Origin: a virus
Strand: one strand, 5' to 3'
IMG/VR virus record: IMGVR_UViG_3300036852_000358
Coordinates: 1-40,575 of that record
Length of the DNA stretch: 40,575 bases
The notes beneath the pieces were generated by a model. That model was not told the DNA's origin and ran no database searches. It saw nothing but the letters and a program-made list of their open reading frames with translations. The translations under genes and the position numbers were made by a program. This document shows, in pieces, positions 1 through 8,040 of the stretch (position 1 is its first letter; each line of letters opens with the position of its first letter).

Positions 1-127
1 CGCCGCCGCTGCCGCCGCATGTCACGCCCTGCACAGCTGTCATGCCGTTACCGCCGCCGCCGCCGAAGGCCACGAGCAGCGAGCCGAACGACGTAGTCCC
101 GCCATTGGCGCCCACGTTTGGACGCAA
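1..127. repeat. Terminal direct repeat, left copy (circular-join overlap)
   Basis: These 127 bases are identical to 40449-40575. The fibre gene reads in frame through the join if one copy is removed, so the repeat marks a circular or circularly permuted molecule and not two real repeats. An overlap of exactly 127 bp is a common k-mer size in de Bruijn assemblers, so I infer an assembly overlap. A physical terminal redundancy cannot be excluded from sequence alone. Confidence 0.95.
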
Positions 128-985
128 CCCAGCTCCAGAGCTACTCGACTGGCCCGCACCGCCCGCACCGCCGAGCGGGATGGTCATGGCGATGGGGAGC
201 GCCGTCACCAACGCCGACCGCGCGAAGGTCCGCCGGTTGTAACAGCCGCCTCCACCTCCGGGAGAGCCGTTTTCCTGGGATTGGAAGATGGGCGCGCCGC
301 CCGTGCCACCGCCTCCGGACCCGACCGTGACGACATCGAACCAGTTGCCGGTATCGAGGTCCGTCGATGACGTGTAGGTCGTTGCCGCCTCGACCGTGAC
401 ACCCAGGAACGTCGTGCCCACGAGTGCAGAGCTCGCGTTGGCGTAGACGTGCAAGCTGGCATAGCCGTTGGCTGCGCCGGTGGCGCCTGCGAAGGTTCCG
501 GTGGCGCCCGTCGGTCCCGTCGGTCCCGTCGGTCCGGTCGCGCCAGTAGCACCCGTGGCTCCCGTGGACCCAGCGGGCCCCCGGCTCTCGCTCCATTTGT
601 CCGCCCCATTGCTGATGAACGAGACCGCGCCCGCGGTCGAGTAGCTCCGGGTCTCGTCCCCGTCGATCGAGGGCCGCCCCGAAGGACCCGCCGGGCCATC
701 CTGGGAGACAAAGACCCGAAGGGCCCCGGACGGCTTTTCGATGATCGCGGTGATGGTTGCGCCGCGGTTGTCTGCCGAAGGGGGCGGCAGCACGAAGCCC
801 ATGCCTGCCGGCGGTGGACAGACGCGCTTGACCTCGCCCGGGACAGGCCGATACGTCGAGCCCGCGATCGCGACGTCCCCGGGGCGAGCGGTGAGCGCGG
901 CGACGTCGTCAAAGAGCTGGCGGAAGGCCTCGCCTAGGGTCGGCGGGAACTCCTTCGGTAGCTTCGGCGGGCGAAAGTTCGGCAT
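1..985 (-). CDS. Collagen-like, glycine-rich tail fibre protein, N-terminal part (gene crosses the circular join)
   Basis: The ATG is at 985-983, behind a GGTGAG ribosome site and 12 bp after the upstream gene. The frame is open to base 1 and continues at 40448 down to a stop at 39796, giving 545 residues. Residues 1-130 look like a globular virion-attachment region. Residues about 136-175 are a collagen-like Gly-X-Y tract (GATGATGATGPTGPTGPTG). Then comes a mixed domain and a long Gly/Ser/Asn-rich C-terminus. Collagen triplets and poly-glycine sandwiches are known in phage fibres and adhesins, so receptor binding is the likely role. It is the last virion gene of the run that starts at the capsid gene. 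The exact receptor and fold are unknown. Confidence 0.8.
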   Translation of the reverse strand, partial: MPNFRPPKLPKEFPPTLGEAFRQLFDDVAALTARPGDVAIAGSTYRPVPGEVKRVCPPPAGMGFVLPPPSADNRGATITAIIEKPSGALRVFVSQDGPAGPSGRPSIDGDETRSYSTAGAVSFISNGADKWSESRGPAGSTGATGATGATGPTGPTGPTGATGTFAGATGAANGYASLHVYANASSALVGTTFLGVTVEAATTYTSSTDLDTGNWFDVVTVGSGGGGTGGAPIFQSQENGSPGGGGGCYNRRTFARSALVTALPIAMTIPLGGAGGAGQSSSSGAGLRPNVGANGGTTSFGSLLVAFGGGGGNGMTAVQGVTCGGSGG

Positions 986-997
986 GCGCTCACCGCC

Positions 998-1753
998 TCA
1001 CCGGTGATAGTGCCGCACGTCCCGCGTCCAGGAACGGACCCCGTCCCGGGTCTCGTCCGCGGTGAATTCCCCGATGGCCTTGGCGGCCTCGTCGCTCATG
1101 TCCTTGGCGGCGCGGTACCTACCGGCGGAGTCGTTGTCGCGCATCCCGCAGATCTCCATCACCCCCTGGGCGACGTGGTAGTCGTACCAGCACTGCTCGC
1201 GGTAGAGGAACAGGTAGGTGTCGTTGCCCGCGATCGCCGTCCACTCGGGCAGGTACCAGATCGCATAGTCACCACTGATGGGGATGGGGAAGATCGCGAT
1301 GGTGCCGGCGGTGAGCACCGTGGTCGCAACCGAGCCGTGAGAGAGTACATCCCAGGCGTATGGGCGGGGCGAGTCGCCAAACTCGGCCACGCTCGAGTCC
1401 TGGTGATCGCGACGCTCGCACCAGCCGTCGAGGTGCTTCAGGCGCCTCCAGACGCCGCTCTCGAGCACGTCGAACCCGCGGATGTGTGTGGCGCCGGTGG
1501 GATAGGCAACGGTCGCGTACTGCTCGCCGGTGACAGCCGCGGTCGTAGGCAGAGCTGCGGTGGCTCCCCGCGTGAGGAACTCTTTGAACCCGCGCCGGGT
1601 GACCTCTCCGCGCGTGCGGCGATAGGTCTCGTCCGCGATCTCGTCGACGTAGCTCGTCTGGTGCCGAAAGGTCGCGCCGCTTCCCACTTGCCCGACGGTG
1701 TCGGACAGGACCGTGACACGGGTCTTCCATTGGGCGAGGGTCTTGGTGAACAT
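998..1753 (-). CDS. Virion structural protein, possible head-tail adaptor
   Basis: This 251-residue protein starts at ATG 1753 and ends 12 bp before the fibre gene. The N-terminal 60 residues are charged and probably helical (SYVDEIADETYRRTRGEVTR). The middle is beta-rich with aromatic patches (IWYLPEW, WYDYHVAQG). The C-terminus is helical, with a KDMSDEAAKAIGEF stretch. Mixed helical/beta proteins of this size between capsid and fibre genes often act as adaptors or tail-completion proteins in short-tailed phages. That role is inferred from position only. I recognise no family signature. Confidence 0.45.
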   Translation of the reverse strand: MFTKTLAQWKTRVTVLSDTVGQVGSGATFRHQTSYVDEIADETYRRTRGEVTRRGFKEFLTRGATAALPTTAAVTGEQYATVAYPTGATHIRGFDVLESGVWRRLKHLDGWCERRDHQDSSVAEFGDSPRPYAWDVLSHGSVATTVLTAGTIAIFPIPISGDYAIWYLPEWTAIAGNDTYLFLYREQCWYDYHVAQGVMEICGMRDNDSAGRYRAAKDMSDEAAKAIGEFTADETRDGVRSWTRDVRHYHR

Positions 1754-1761
1754 TCATCGCC

Positions 1762-2592
1762 TCAGCTGAGCAGGATGCCGGTCGGGTTGCAGCGGTTCGC
1801 GAGCTTCACGCGGTTGGGGCGCGATGGAATGCCGTTGGCGTAGTAGGCGGCAGCCCAGTCGGTGGTGTCGGCGTCCGACGCCGTGGCGTTTCCACAAGCG
1901 ATAGCAATAAATGCATTGCCGTCGAAGATAGAGGCCGGCATCGCACCTACCGACTCTGTGACAGTGCGCGTCTGCAACACGAGGTCAGAAAAAATCTTCC
2001 CTCGGTCTGCAGTCGGGCTACCGCCTAGCACTAGCAGAGGGTCGAATATCCATTCTAACCAGTGATATCCCGCGCCGACTAGCGTGCTGGCCACGGCGTT
2101 GCGGCTGGTCGCGCCTCCCACCCCGGTGGCATTGCAGGTCAATCCGATGTTGTCGCCGCCGGTGGTTCCGGAGACACAGATGATCCGACCCTGGCTCCCT
2201 GTTGTGTTGTTATGTGAAAAATACGTTCCAGCTCCGGTGGTATCCCCGCTCGCATCCGGCTGACGAAACCACCCTCCAATATACGTAGCGCCGGTCCATC
2301 CCGCCTGCACTGCTCCCGACACTACCCGACTCGGATTGGCATCCACCTGCTTGCGCATCCGAAACTGAGTCCCACCGTTCTCCGTGAGCAACGTCGGCTG
2401 GTTCGCGACGGTGGCTTGCACCAAGTCGAACGTCGAATGCCCGTTGCCCTCGATCACCCGGAAGCCCGTGGTGCCAAAGCCCGTGGTGTTGCCGGCCTCC
2501 CAGAAATACCCCGCGGCCACCTCGGGTACATCGCGCGGAGAGAATCCGGGGCCCGCCCCGAGTTCCCAACCCGCGCGGCTCCTGCCGGCCAT
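1762..2592 (-). CDS. LamG/concanavalin-like beta-sandwich virion protein
   Basis: This 276-residue protein starts at ATG 2592, 2 bp after the upstream stop. It is rich in Gly, Thr, Asn and Ala, has little charge and no signal peptide. Alternating beta-strand segments with aromatic edges (YIGGWFRQPDASGD, YHWLEWIFDPLLV) and a jelly-roll-like spacing resemble laminin-G/concanavalin domains, which phages use on decoration proteins and fibres to bind glycans. Neighbours are structural genes on both sides. The lectin-like fold is a pattern judgement, and binding is inferred. Confidence 0.5.
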   Translation of the reverse strand: MAGRSRAGWELGAGPGFSPRDVPEVAAGYFWEAGNTTGFGTTGFRVIEGNGHSTFDLVQATVANQPTLLTENGGTQFRMRKQVDANPSRVVSGAVQAGWTGATYIGGWFRQPDASGDTTGAGTYFSHNNTTGSQGRIICVSGTTGGDNIGLTCNATGVGGATSRNAVASTLVGAGYHWLEWIFDPLLVLGGSPTADRGKIFSDLVLQTRTVTESVGAMPASIFDGNAFIAIACGNATASDADTTDWAAAYYANGIPSRPNRVKLANRCNPTGILLS

Positions 2593-2594
2593 GG

Positions 2595-3191
2595 TTACTG
2601 CACCCGGTAACAGCCGACGATGACCGCGAGCCTACCGACGCCAGTCGCGCCCATGGTGATCTCGTTGTTGATCACCAGGCCCTCGTTGGCTTCGAGCACC
2701 AGGGGAATACCGTCCTCGGGAGTCCAGTCTTCGTAGACGCCCGGTCCCGTCGAGCTCGCGCCGACGGCGTAGCACTCGAGCTCATCGGTGTCCTCAGCCG
2801 TGTAGGTCGCCCCCGTGATCGCGGCCGTGTCCGAGATGTAGGAGCTGATTTCCGTGAGCGGCACGCGATCGCCGGCTGCTGTTCCCCGGCGCTGGCTCTG
2901 CCTGCGAAAGTGGGCCTGAACCGACGTGCCGCCTGCACTGTGGATCGCCGTAAACCCGTAGACCTTGTTGACGCGGAAGGCGAGCGACTGGGCCGCGCCG
3001 AAGGCCGTGGTCGTGACCCAGCGAAGACGGATCCAGGCCACCGCGATCGCGTCCTTGGTGCTCAGGATGTTGCGCATCCCGAACACGTCCGCGTCGGCCG
3101 CGATGACCGTCATGAGTCCAGACCTCGCCCCCACGAGGAAGCCCTCGGCCTGGACCAGGTTCCTGTCGACGCGCGCTAGATTCTCGCCCAT
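2595..3191 (-). CDS. Minor virion protein, beta-rich (unknown)
   Basis: 198 residues from ATG 3191. It ends 2 bp before the LamG-like gene, so the two are probably translated together. The C-terminal half reads as beta strands with a hydrophobic end (EANEGLVINNEITMGATG, then a short VIVGCYRV strand). This kind of sequence is seen in phage head-fibre or decoration proteins beside LamG-like proteins. There is no catalytic motif, signal peptide or membrane segment. A structural role follows from its position between capsid and fibre genes. No family is recognised. Confidence 0.5.
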   Translation of the reverse strand: MGENLARVDRNLVQAEGFLVGARSGLMTVIAADADVFGMRNILSTKDAIAVAWIRLRWVTTTAFGAAQSLAFRVNKVYGFTAIHSAGGTSVQAHFRRQSQRRGTAAGDRVPLTEISSYISDTAAITGATYTAEDTDELECYAVGASSTGPGVYEDWTPEDGIPLVLEANEGLVINNEITMGATGVGRLAVIVGCYRVQ

Positions 3192-3267
3192 GGCTCTCGA
3201 TCGCTCCTGAGTGTTCCCGCGGCGCGCCCCGGACGCGGAGCGAGTGCGCCCGAGGGCGCCGAAGGTG

Positions 3268-4161
3268 TTACGAGCCCTGGAAGGCTACTTGGACGGCCCT
3301 GCCGATGAAGACTTCCACCCGGTGGCGGGTCTCGTCGGAGGCAACGCCGGTGATCTGGACCTCGACGCTGTTCGAGTTCATGACCAGGTCGCAATCGCCC
3401 GGGGGCAGGATGAAGAACGAGACTTCGAGCCGCCCGTCGTCGTCGAACCCGTCCGCAGACGGTGTCGCCGTGTCCGCGGTGAAGATCGACATGGTGGTCG
3501 AGTTGATGGGGAAGACGCCCGCCTGGAGCGACTCGCTTGCCGTCGCCACGTCGGGGGAGGCATTGACCCCGAGGATGCGCTTGCCCGCGTCGCGCGCGAC
3601 CGGGTGGGTCAGGGTGGCGGTATTGGTCGAGATGTTGCCGACGGAAGAGCCCGCCGTGCTGCCGTCCGCGATCGAGCCGGCCACGGCCGTGAGGATCGCG
3701 GTGTCGCTCGAATCGTAGTTGGCCACCGCATGGCAGACCCCGTAGGCCACGGTGGTGCCGGCAATGACCCCGTGCGCCTGGATGGTCCGGCGCGTCCCGA
3801 GCAGAACGGGGGTGGTGCCGCCCAGGATCCAACGCTCGTACTCGACGTACCAGCGATCGTTGTCGGTCTGCTCCCAGTGCCGCCACTTGATCTGGCGCAT
3901 GGTGGCCGCCGGGAAGGTGCAGCCCTGGGCCGTGAGGTCAATCACCTTGGTCGCGACGGGGGTCAGGCCATTGTCCACCACGGCCTCCGCGATGAGGTCG
4001 GGCTCGCCGAATAGGCGGTTCAGGTAGAGGGTCTGAGTCGCACTCGGCGAGACGGCCTTGGCCATCACGAGCGACAGGGCGCCGTCGATGGCGCTCATAT
4101 CGAGCAGGGCGGTGCCGCCCGGGTTCTGAACGAAGCTGATGGTGGTGACTTGATTCGCCAT
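3268..4161 (-). CDS. Structural protein of the head/tail module (unknown)
   Basis: 297 residues from ATG 4161, 11 bp after the upstream gene. It is Ala/Thr/Ser-rich, beta-rich and acidic, with hydrophobic strands (LEVSFFILPPGDCDLVM) near the C-terminus and a Gly/Ser/Thr linker near residues 165-180. No membrane segment, signal peptide or catalytic site is seen. Its composition matches its structural neighbours. A 76-bp spacer separates it from the next gene. It may be a decoration or tail-completion protein. I do not recognise the family. Confidence 0.5.
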   Translation of the reverse strand: MANQVTTISFVQNPGGTALLDMSAIDGALSLVMAKAVSPSATQTLYLNRLFGEPDLIAEAVVDNGLTPVATKVIDLTAQGCTFPAATMRQIKWRHWEQTDNDRWYVEYERWILGGTTPVLLGTRRTIQAHGVIAGTTVAYGVCHAVANYDSSDTAILTAVAGSIADGSTAGSSVGNISTNTATLTHPVARDAGKRILGVNASPDVATASESLQAGVFPINSTTMSIFTADTATPSADGFDDDGRLEVSFFILPPGDCDLVMNSNSVEVQITGVASDETRHRVEVFIGRAVQVAFQGS

Positions 4162-4172
4162 GTTTCAGAGCC

Positions 4173-4589
4173 TCAGGTGCCGCATTGAATGTCGAGAAAC
4201 GCGCTCAGCGTGGTGCCGTCGGCCGAGTCGCTCACGTCGCCGTCGTCGCCCGCCGTGACGATGACGTTGGCCGTGCCGAGGGCGAGTGAGATGTCACTCC
4301 AGGTGACAATCCTGCCGCCGGCCACGTCCGGACTCGAGTCGTTGTTGATGATCGAGCCACCGCTCGCGAGCACCCGGATCCCGCCCGTGATCGGCAGGTT
4401 CGCCAGGGCGTAGAGCCCCGCGCTGGTACGAGTGGCCGTGGTGCTGCCGCTGGTTGCTGCCGCGGTGACCGTGACGGCCCCGGTCGCCCCGATCGCCGCG
4501 TTGAAGTAGACGCGGCGGATGAACCCGAACTTCACGTCCGTTTGGACGTTGCCCGGGCAGCTGTCGCTCAGGACCGTGGTGGTAGCCAT
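4173..4589 (-). CDS. Small virion protein, candidate capsid decoration protein
   Basis: 138 residues from ATG 4589, 6 bp after the capsid gene. It is Thr/Ala/Gly/Asp-rich, has few Lys/Arg and appears to be all-beta (TGAVTVTAAATSGSTTATRT). Small all-beta acidic proteins encoded right after the major capsid protein are often capsid-cementing or decoration proteins. That role is inferred from size, composition and position. There is no signal peptide or enzyme motif. Confidence 0.5.
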   Translation of the reverse strand: MATTTVLSDSCPGNVQTDVKFGFIRRVYFNAAIGATGAVTVTAAATSGSTTATRTSAGLYALANLPITGGIRVLASGGSIINNDSSPDVAGGRIVTWSDISLALGTANVIVTAGDDGDVSDSADGTTLSAFLDIQCGT

Positions 4590-4595
4590 GGCAGT

Positions 4596-5897
4596 TTACG
4601 CGAGCGAGAACACGCCGTGCGCGTGAGGAGGACCGACGCCGTGCTGGCCCATCCAGAACGGACGAGCCTCGAAGTCGTTCGAGGAGGGGGCTGCCACGAG
4701 CATGCCGTTGCCCATGCCGAAGGACACCAGGTTCACGAGCTTGCCCGTCATGCTCGCGAGCTTGAGCACCTTCGGCGAGACGAGCCGGGCCGTGCCCTTT
4801 AGCTGGGTCGGCTCGGCCACCACATCGGTGACGCCGAGCGCGGTGCGGATCTGGATCGCCTCGTAGCCGTCGACGGCGACTTTTTCTACGCCGCGCTCGA
4901 CTCGCGCATTCTGCTGGTCCTCGAACGTGTCCCAGTCCTCGGGGTTCAGGATGAGCTTCTGAGTCTTTCCGATCGCGTTCTTGGTGTCGCCCAGGCGGTT
5001 CATGCACTTGGCGACGAGCTTTTTCATTCGGCGCGCGTAGGTACCAGTGGACTCGCTCGACAAGAGCCGTGCGCCCGAGAGGAACGAGTCCGCGCCGCGG
5101 TTCACGCCATACAGCGTGCTGGTCTGACGCGAGGAGGGCACGTACGCGCTCCAGGGCACGATGATCCCGTCCGGCACGCCCTTCTGTTGATCGCCGAGGC
5201 GGTACACGTAGTAGGTCGTGGCCCCGGTATCGTCCCAAAGCCCCGGGTTGGCCGCGACCGTGGGGGACGAGGTGCTGGCCATCTGCAGGTACCCGTTGTC
5301 CGAGTCCTTGTCGATGACCACGCCTGCGGCGGCGATGGTGGTGTCACTCGTCCCGGTGCCGTCGACGGTCGAGACCTCGACGTGATCGCCGGTCTGAATG
5401 GGGCCCAACGCCTCGGGCGTCGTGGAGAAATTCAGCGAGAACACCGGGCGTGCGCCGGACGCTGCCGAGTGGAACGTCGCCGTGCCGAAGCTGCCGCCCA
5501 AGGTGCCGTTCAGCTGGTAGGCGAGGTCTTGGGCGAAACCGGCGATGCCGGACTCCATGTTGGTGTCGAGCAGGTCCGCGCCGTACTCGGGGTCCGCCTC
5601 GGCCTTGACCAGCTCTTCGAGCGTGAACTTGATCGAGCCTTCCATGCGACCGTACGGGACGGTGAAGCGGAAGTATTCGCTGTTGCGCTTGATGTTGCTG
5701 ATCTGCTGGGCTTGCGCCAGGGTCCGGGCAAAGCCGCGCGGGCCGCGCAAGATGAAGCGCATCGTCATGCTCTCGGAGCCGCGGCTCTTCTCCACGCCGT
5801 ACATGGCGAGGAGAGGCTGGGCCCGAAGCGCGATGTCGTTGGCGTCGTCGGGGTCTAGTTCCCAGCGACTCAGGTAGTTGTTGACGAATTCACCCAC
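4596..5897 (-). CDS. Major capsid protein
   Basis: 433 residues from GTG 5897 (GTG GGT GAA), with a GGAG about nine bases upstream. The length, an N-terminal helix, a long acidic helical stretch (FTLEELVKAEADPEYGADLL) and alternating beta segments resemble HK97-fold coat proteins. The C-terminal end (NDFEARPFWMGQHGVGPPH) is typical of coat proteins whose mature surface ends in a short arm. It heads a run of structural genes and has a 308-bp hairpin-rich leader upstream. No protease gene is seen nearby, so processing may be absent. The capsid call is by position and character. The nearest family is not named. Confidence 0.75.
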   Translation of the reverse strand: MGEFVNNYLSRWELDPDDANDIALRAQPLLAMYGVEKSRGSESMTMRFILRGPRGFARTLAQAQQISNIKRNSEYFRFTVPYGRMEGSIKFTLEELVKAEADPEYGADLLDTNMESGIAGFAQDLAYQLNGTLGGSFGTATFHSAASGARPVFSLNFSTTPEALGPIQTGDHVEVSTVDGTGTSDTTIAAAGVVIDKDSDNGYLQMASTSSPTVAANPGLWDDTGATTYYVYRLGDQQKGVPDGIIVPWSAYVPSSRQTSTLYGVNRGADSFLSGARLLSSESTGTYARRMKKLVAKCMNRLGDTKNAIGKTQKLILNPEDWDTFEDQQNARVERGVEKVAVDGYEAIQIRTALGVTDVVAEPTQLKGTARLVSPKVLKLASMTGKLVNLVSFGMGNGMLVAAPSSNDFEARPFWMGQHGVGPPHAHGVFSLA

Positions 5898-6205
5898 GGC
5901 GACCGACTCCGGATGGGCACGCGCAACGGCGTGCTCAGAGGGTCATCGCAAAACGCAGGCGAATCGTGGCTGCTGCCCCCGAGTCGAGAGACTCCGGTGG
6001 AACACTCGGGGTGTTCCCTGCCTTTCAGCAGAGCGGCCTACATCGAGGTAGGCTCCGGCAGGGACTGTGCCGATACCGTCCAAGGTGACGGATGGATCGG
6101 GACGTTGTCAAGAACCTTCTTGCAAATCCCTGAGGCCGATACAGAAACTGAGCGCCACCCTCCGCGCGAAAGTGGACTCGCCGAAACCGCGGGGTGTTCC
6201 CCCTC
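5898..6205 (-). promoter_or_regulatory. Hairpin-rich leader upstream of the capsid gene
   Basis: This 308-bp gap has no convincing gene. On the plus strand it contains three perfect inverted repeats: GAGTC-4-GACTC (5981-5994), GGAACAC-5-GTGTTCC (5999-6017) and GCCTAC-6-GTAGGC (6036-6053). The 12-mer CGGGGTGTTCCC occurs at 6007-6018 and again at 6190-6201. A TTGACA hexamer reads toward the capsid gene at 6111-6106, but its -10 is poor. I infer a late promoter with operator or terminator hairpins. The exact start site is unknown. Confidence 0.55.
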
Positions 6206-6601
6206 TCAGCTCTTCAGGATCGCGCTCACGCGTTCGAAGAACTCGCGCCAGATGCCGAGGTAGAGCTCGGGGTTGCCGTCGATCTCGCGCGCCTCGTGGA
6301 TGTTGCTGACCAGGTACATCGTGTGCTCGGCGCAGTGGTGGTCGGGGTAACGCGCCTTGTCGCGGCAGTTGCTGCAGTACTTGCCCTTTGCCTGTCTGCC
6401 GCGCTGGTAGACGATCGCAGTCTCGTCGAGGTAGCGCCGGACCCGGCCGAGCAGGAGCTTGTCGGCCGAACTCCGCGCGCGCGCCAGGGCTTGGGACAGG
6501 GTCTCGGGGCGTGGCTCTCCCTCGCACTCGTCGGCATGGGCGTCGGGTTCCCCACACTGCTCACACGGTGGGTGAAGAACGGGTCGGTTCAGAGCGGACA
6601 T
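6206..6601 (-). CDS. Cysteine-containing small phage protein (unknown)
   Basis: 131 residues from ATG 6601, behind a GAGGTG ribosome site. It overlaps the end of the upstream minus gene by 13 bp. There are Cys pairs near the N-terminus (CEQCGE) and in the middle (YCSNCRDKARYPDHHC), consistent with a zinc-binding knuckle. The C-terminus is helical with aromatics (YLGIWREFFERVSAIL). No enzyme motif is seen. It belongs to the two-gene minus unit upstream of the capsid leader. Function is unknown. Confidence 0.6.
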   Translation of the reverse strand: MSALNRPVLHPPCEQCGEPDAHADECEGEPRPETLSQALARARSSADKLLLGRVRRYLDETAIVYQRGRQAKGKYCSNCRDKARYPDHHCAEHTMYLVSNIHEAREIDGNPELYLGIWREFFERVSAILKS

Positions 6602-6816
6602 TGCCACCTCGGCACTCCGGGGATGCTCGCGACACCACGGATCCAGCCGATGACCGCGAGCAGCCGCCACCACTGGTAGCGGTTGCCGATCCAGCGCAAG
6701 CCAATGATCGGGCGCAAAGGATTCTCGGGTACGGGCTTGTGGGTGAGCCGCTCCAACAGGGGCCCGTCGCCTCTGGCCATCCCCTCGTTCAGCTGTCGCT
6801 CTGCTTCGCTCATCAT
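6589..6816 (-). CDS. Small aromatic-rich protein, possibly membrane-associated
   Basis: 75 residues from ATG 6816 (or the adjacent ATG 6813). The second half is Trp/Arg-rich and hydrophobic (IGNRYQWWRLLAVIGWIRG), which could be a short membrane-interacting helix. The stop overlaps the next minus gene by 13 bp, so they are probably coupled. It is divergent from the lysis genes across a 62-bp gap containing a palindromic operator. Function is unknown. A membrane role is inferred from composition. Confidence 0.5.
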   Translation of the reverse strand: MMSEAERQLNEGMARGDGPLLERLTHKPVPENPLRPIIGLRWIGNRYQWWRLLAVIGWIRGVASIPGVPRWQCPL

Positions 6817-6835
6817 GCCCCGATGGTATCACCCC

Positions 6836-6879
6836 GGGTGCAATTTGACCCAGGCCCTGCACAGGCGCAAACTGGGTCA
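6836..6879. promoter_or_regulatory. Palindromic operator and large inverted repeat between divergent genes
   Basis: GGGTGCAATTTGACCC at 6836-6851 resembles the hyphenated palindromes at 8734-8750 and 38439-38454. TGACCCAG (6846-6853) also pairs with CTGGGTCA (6872-6879) across 18 bases. The TTGACC inside reads as a possible -35 toward the plus-strand lysis genes. The gap lies between genes starting at 6816 (minus) and 6879 (plus), so a divergent operator is the natural reading. Confidence 0.6.
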
Positions 6880-7097
6880 TGCTGCAACCGATCCTCGGGG
6901 GATGTGGGCTCGGCGTCGTCCTGTTCTTTCTCGGCGCGGGCGTCATCGGCGCGTGCAGTGCGCCGGCCTTGCTCCAGTGCCGCGCGGAGGCGGTGGCAGC
7001 GCTGCCGCTCGACCCGGACACCATCACGCTCGGGGACGTGAAGGAGGTCGCTCGGCGCGTGAAGGCGTGCCAGGCGCAAGGGGACAGTGGGCCATGA
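6879..7097 (+). CDS. Small lipoprotein at the head of the lysis cassette
   Basis: 72 residues from ATG 6879. A hydrophobic N-terminal segment (LGVVLFFLGAGVIGAC) ends in I-G-A-C, which fits a lipobox with Cys at about residue 26. The rest is a soluble tail with a second Cys. The stop overlaps the next ATG by 4 bp (ATGA), so it is coupled to the holin-like gene. Small outer-membrane lipoproteins in lysis cassettes can act as outer spanins. That function is possible but not proven. The start lies immediately after the operator. Confidence 0.6.
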   Translation: MLQPILGGCGLGVVLFFLGAGVIGACSAPALLQCRAEAVAALPLDPDTITLGDVKEVARRVKACQAQGDSGP

Positions 7098-7456
7098 CCG
7101 ACGAGATGCGTCCACCCCCGTACCCTCCGCCGTACCCGGTAGCCAGGGACGAGATCACCCAGCCCGGCATGGGCCTGGACGTGGAGAAGCTCACGCTCAA
7201 GCGCGAGAACATGCGCCTCCGAAAAGAGCGCAACGAGGCGCGCCAGCAGCTCTCCCGCGCCCTGACCGAGAGCGCGTCGGGCTCGGTTCCGCCGGATCTC
7301 ACGCGCAAGCAGAAGGCGGCCCGGCTCGGTCTGTCGGCAGCGACCGTAACCCTGCTCACCGCGGTAGTGGGCGTGCTGGTCCCGATCATCGAGCGCAACT
7401 GGCCGGCGTATGCAGGGATCATCAAGGCGATCCAGCAGAACCTGGGCCTGCAGTGA
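7094..7456 (+). CDS. Holin-like membrane protein with coiled coil
   Basis: 120 residues from ATG 7094 within an ATGA overlap. The N-terminus is Pro-rich. Residues about 30-60 form a charged coiled coil (EKLTLKRENMRLRKERNEAR). A single C-terminal membrane segment follows (LSAATVTLLTAVVGVLVPII), then a short amphipathic tail. Its place directly before a CHAP endolysin (4-bp overlap) suggests a holin or inner-membrane lysis partner. The single helix and coiled coil would also fit a spanin-like role. Confidence 0.6.
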   Translation: MTDEMRPPPYPPPYPVARDEITQPGMGLDVEKLTLKRENMRLRKERNEARQQLSRALTESASGSVPPDLTRKQKAARLGLSAATVTLLTAVVGVLVPIIERNWPAYAGIIKAIQQNLGLQ

Positions 7457-8040
7457 CCCCCGAGGACGTCCGCGAGTTCCAGCGCGCACACGTGGATGTC
7501 TTCGATCGGCCGCTGTCCGTCGACGGCGCGATCGGTCCGCTCACCCAGTGGGCCCTCGATCTGTTCAGCTGCAGCCCCCGACGGCGCGCGGTCGTGCGCC
7601 GGGCTCAGTCCGCGCTCGGCATGACGGAAGAGCCGCCGGGCAGCAACCGGGGCCCGAGGCTCGACGAGTGGCTCCAGCGCTGCCATGTCTCGACGGGCTT
7701 GCCCTGGTGCGCGGCCTTCGCCTCCTGGTGCCTCGAGACCGTGGCCATTGCGGGGGCCCAAGCCCTGGGAGCTCACTTCCCCGCCGTCGACTCGCCTCTG
7801 CCGGGAGATGTGATGTGGTTCCCGACGGGCGCGGGCAAGGGCCACTGTGGGCTCGTGGTGGGCCTCGGCCCTCACGAGGTCATGACCATCGAGGGCAACT
7901 GCCACGACGCCGTCCGTTGTGTCCGCAGGGCGCGGGATCTGGTTCGGTTCAGCTCCACGGGCAGCGACATTGCCGGGACGTGCCCGTCGGCCATCGCGAG
8001 CGCCCCGTTCTACGCGACGACGCCCGAGGGCACGCGGTGA
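7453..8040 (+). CDS. CHAP-domain endolysin with a peptidoglycan-binding-like N-terminus
   Basis: 195 residues from GTG 7453 (GTGA overlap). Residues about 5-37 contain VDGAIGPLTQWAL, the VDG-x-x-GP-x-T pattern of peptidoglycan-binding type 1 repeats. The CHAP amidase/endopeptidase core follows, with catalytic Cys86 in PWCAAFASWC and His131 in GKGHCGLVVG, after the PGDVMWF segment typical of the fold. It cleaves the cell-wall peptide at lysis and needs the neighbouring membrane protein for release. No signal peptide is seen. Confidence 0.85.
   Translation: MTPEDVREFQRAHVDVFDRPLSVDGAIGPLTQWALDLFSCSPRRRAVVRRAQSALGMTEEPPGSNRGPRLDEWLQRCHVSTGLPWCAAFASWCLETVAIAGAQALGAHFPAVDSPLPGDVMWFPTGAGKGHCGLVVGLGPHEVMTIEGNCHDAVRCVRRARDLVRFSSTGSDIAGTCPSAIASAPFYATTPEGTR

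Noticed and set aside
480-560. Short tandem repeats resembling a CRISPR array
   Set aside because: The unit is nine bases in codon register (Gly-X-Y) with no spacers. No cas genes are present.
3010-3024. Another TGACCCAG copy, about 3015
   Set aside because: It lies within a coding sequence without the palindromic partner, so chance is likely.
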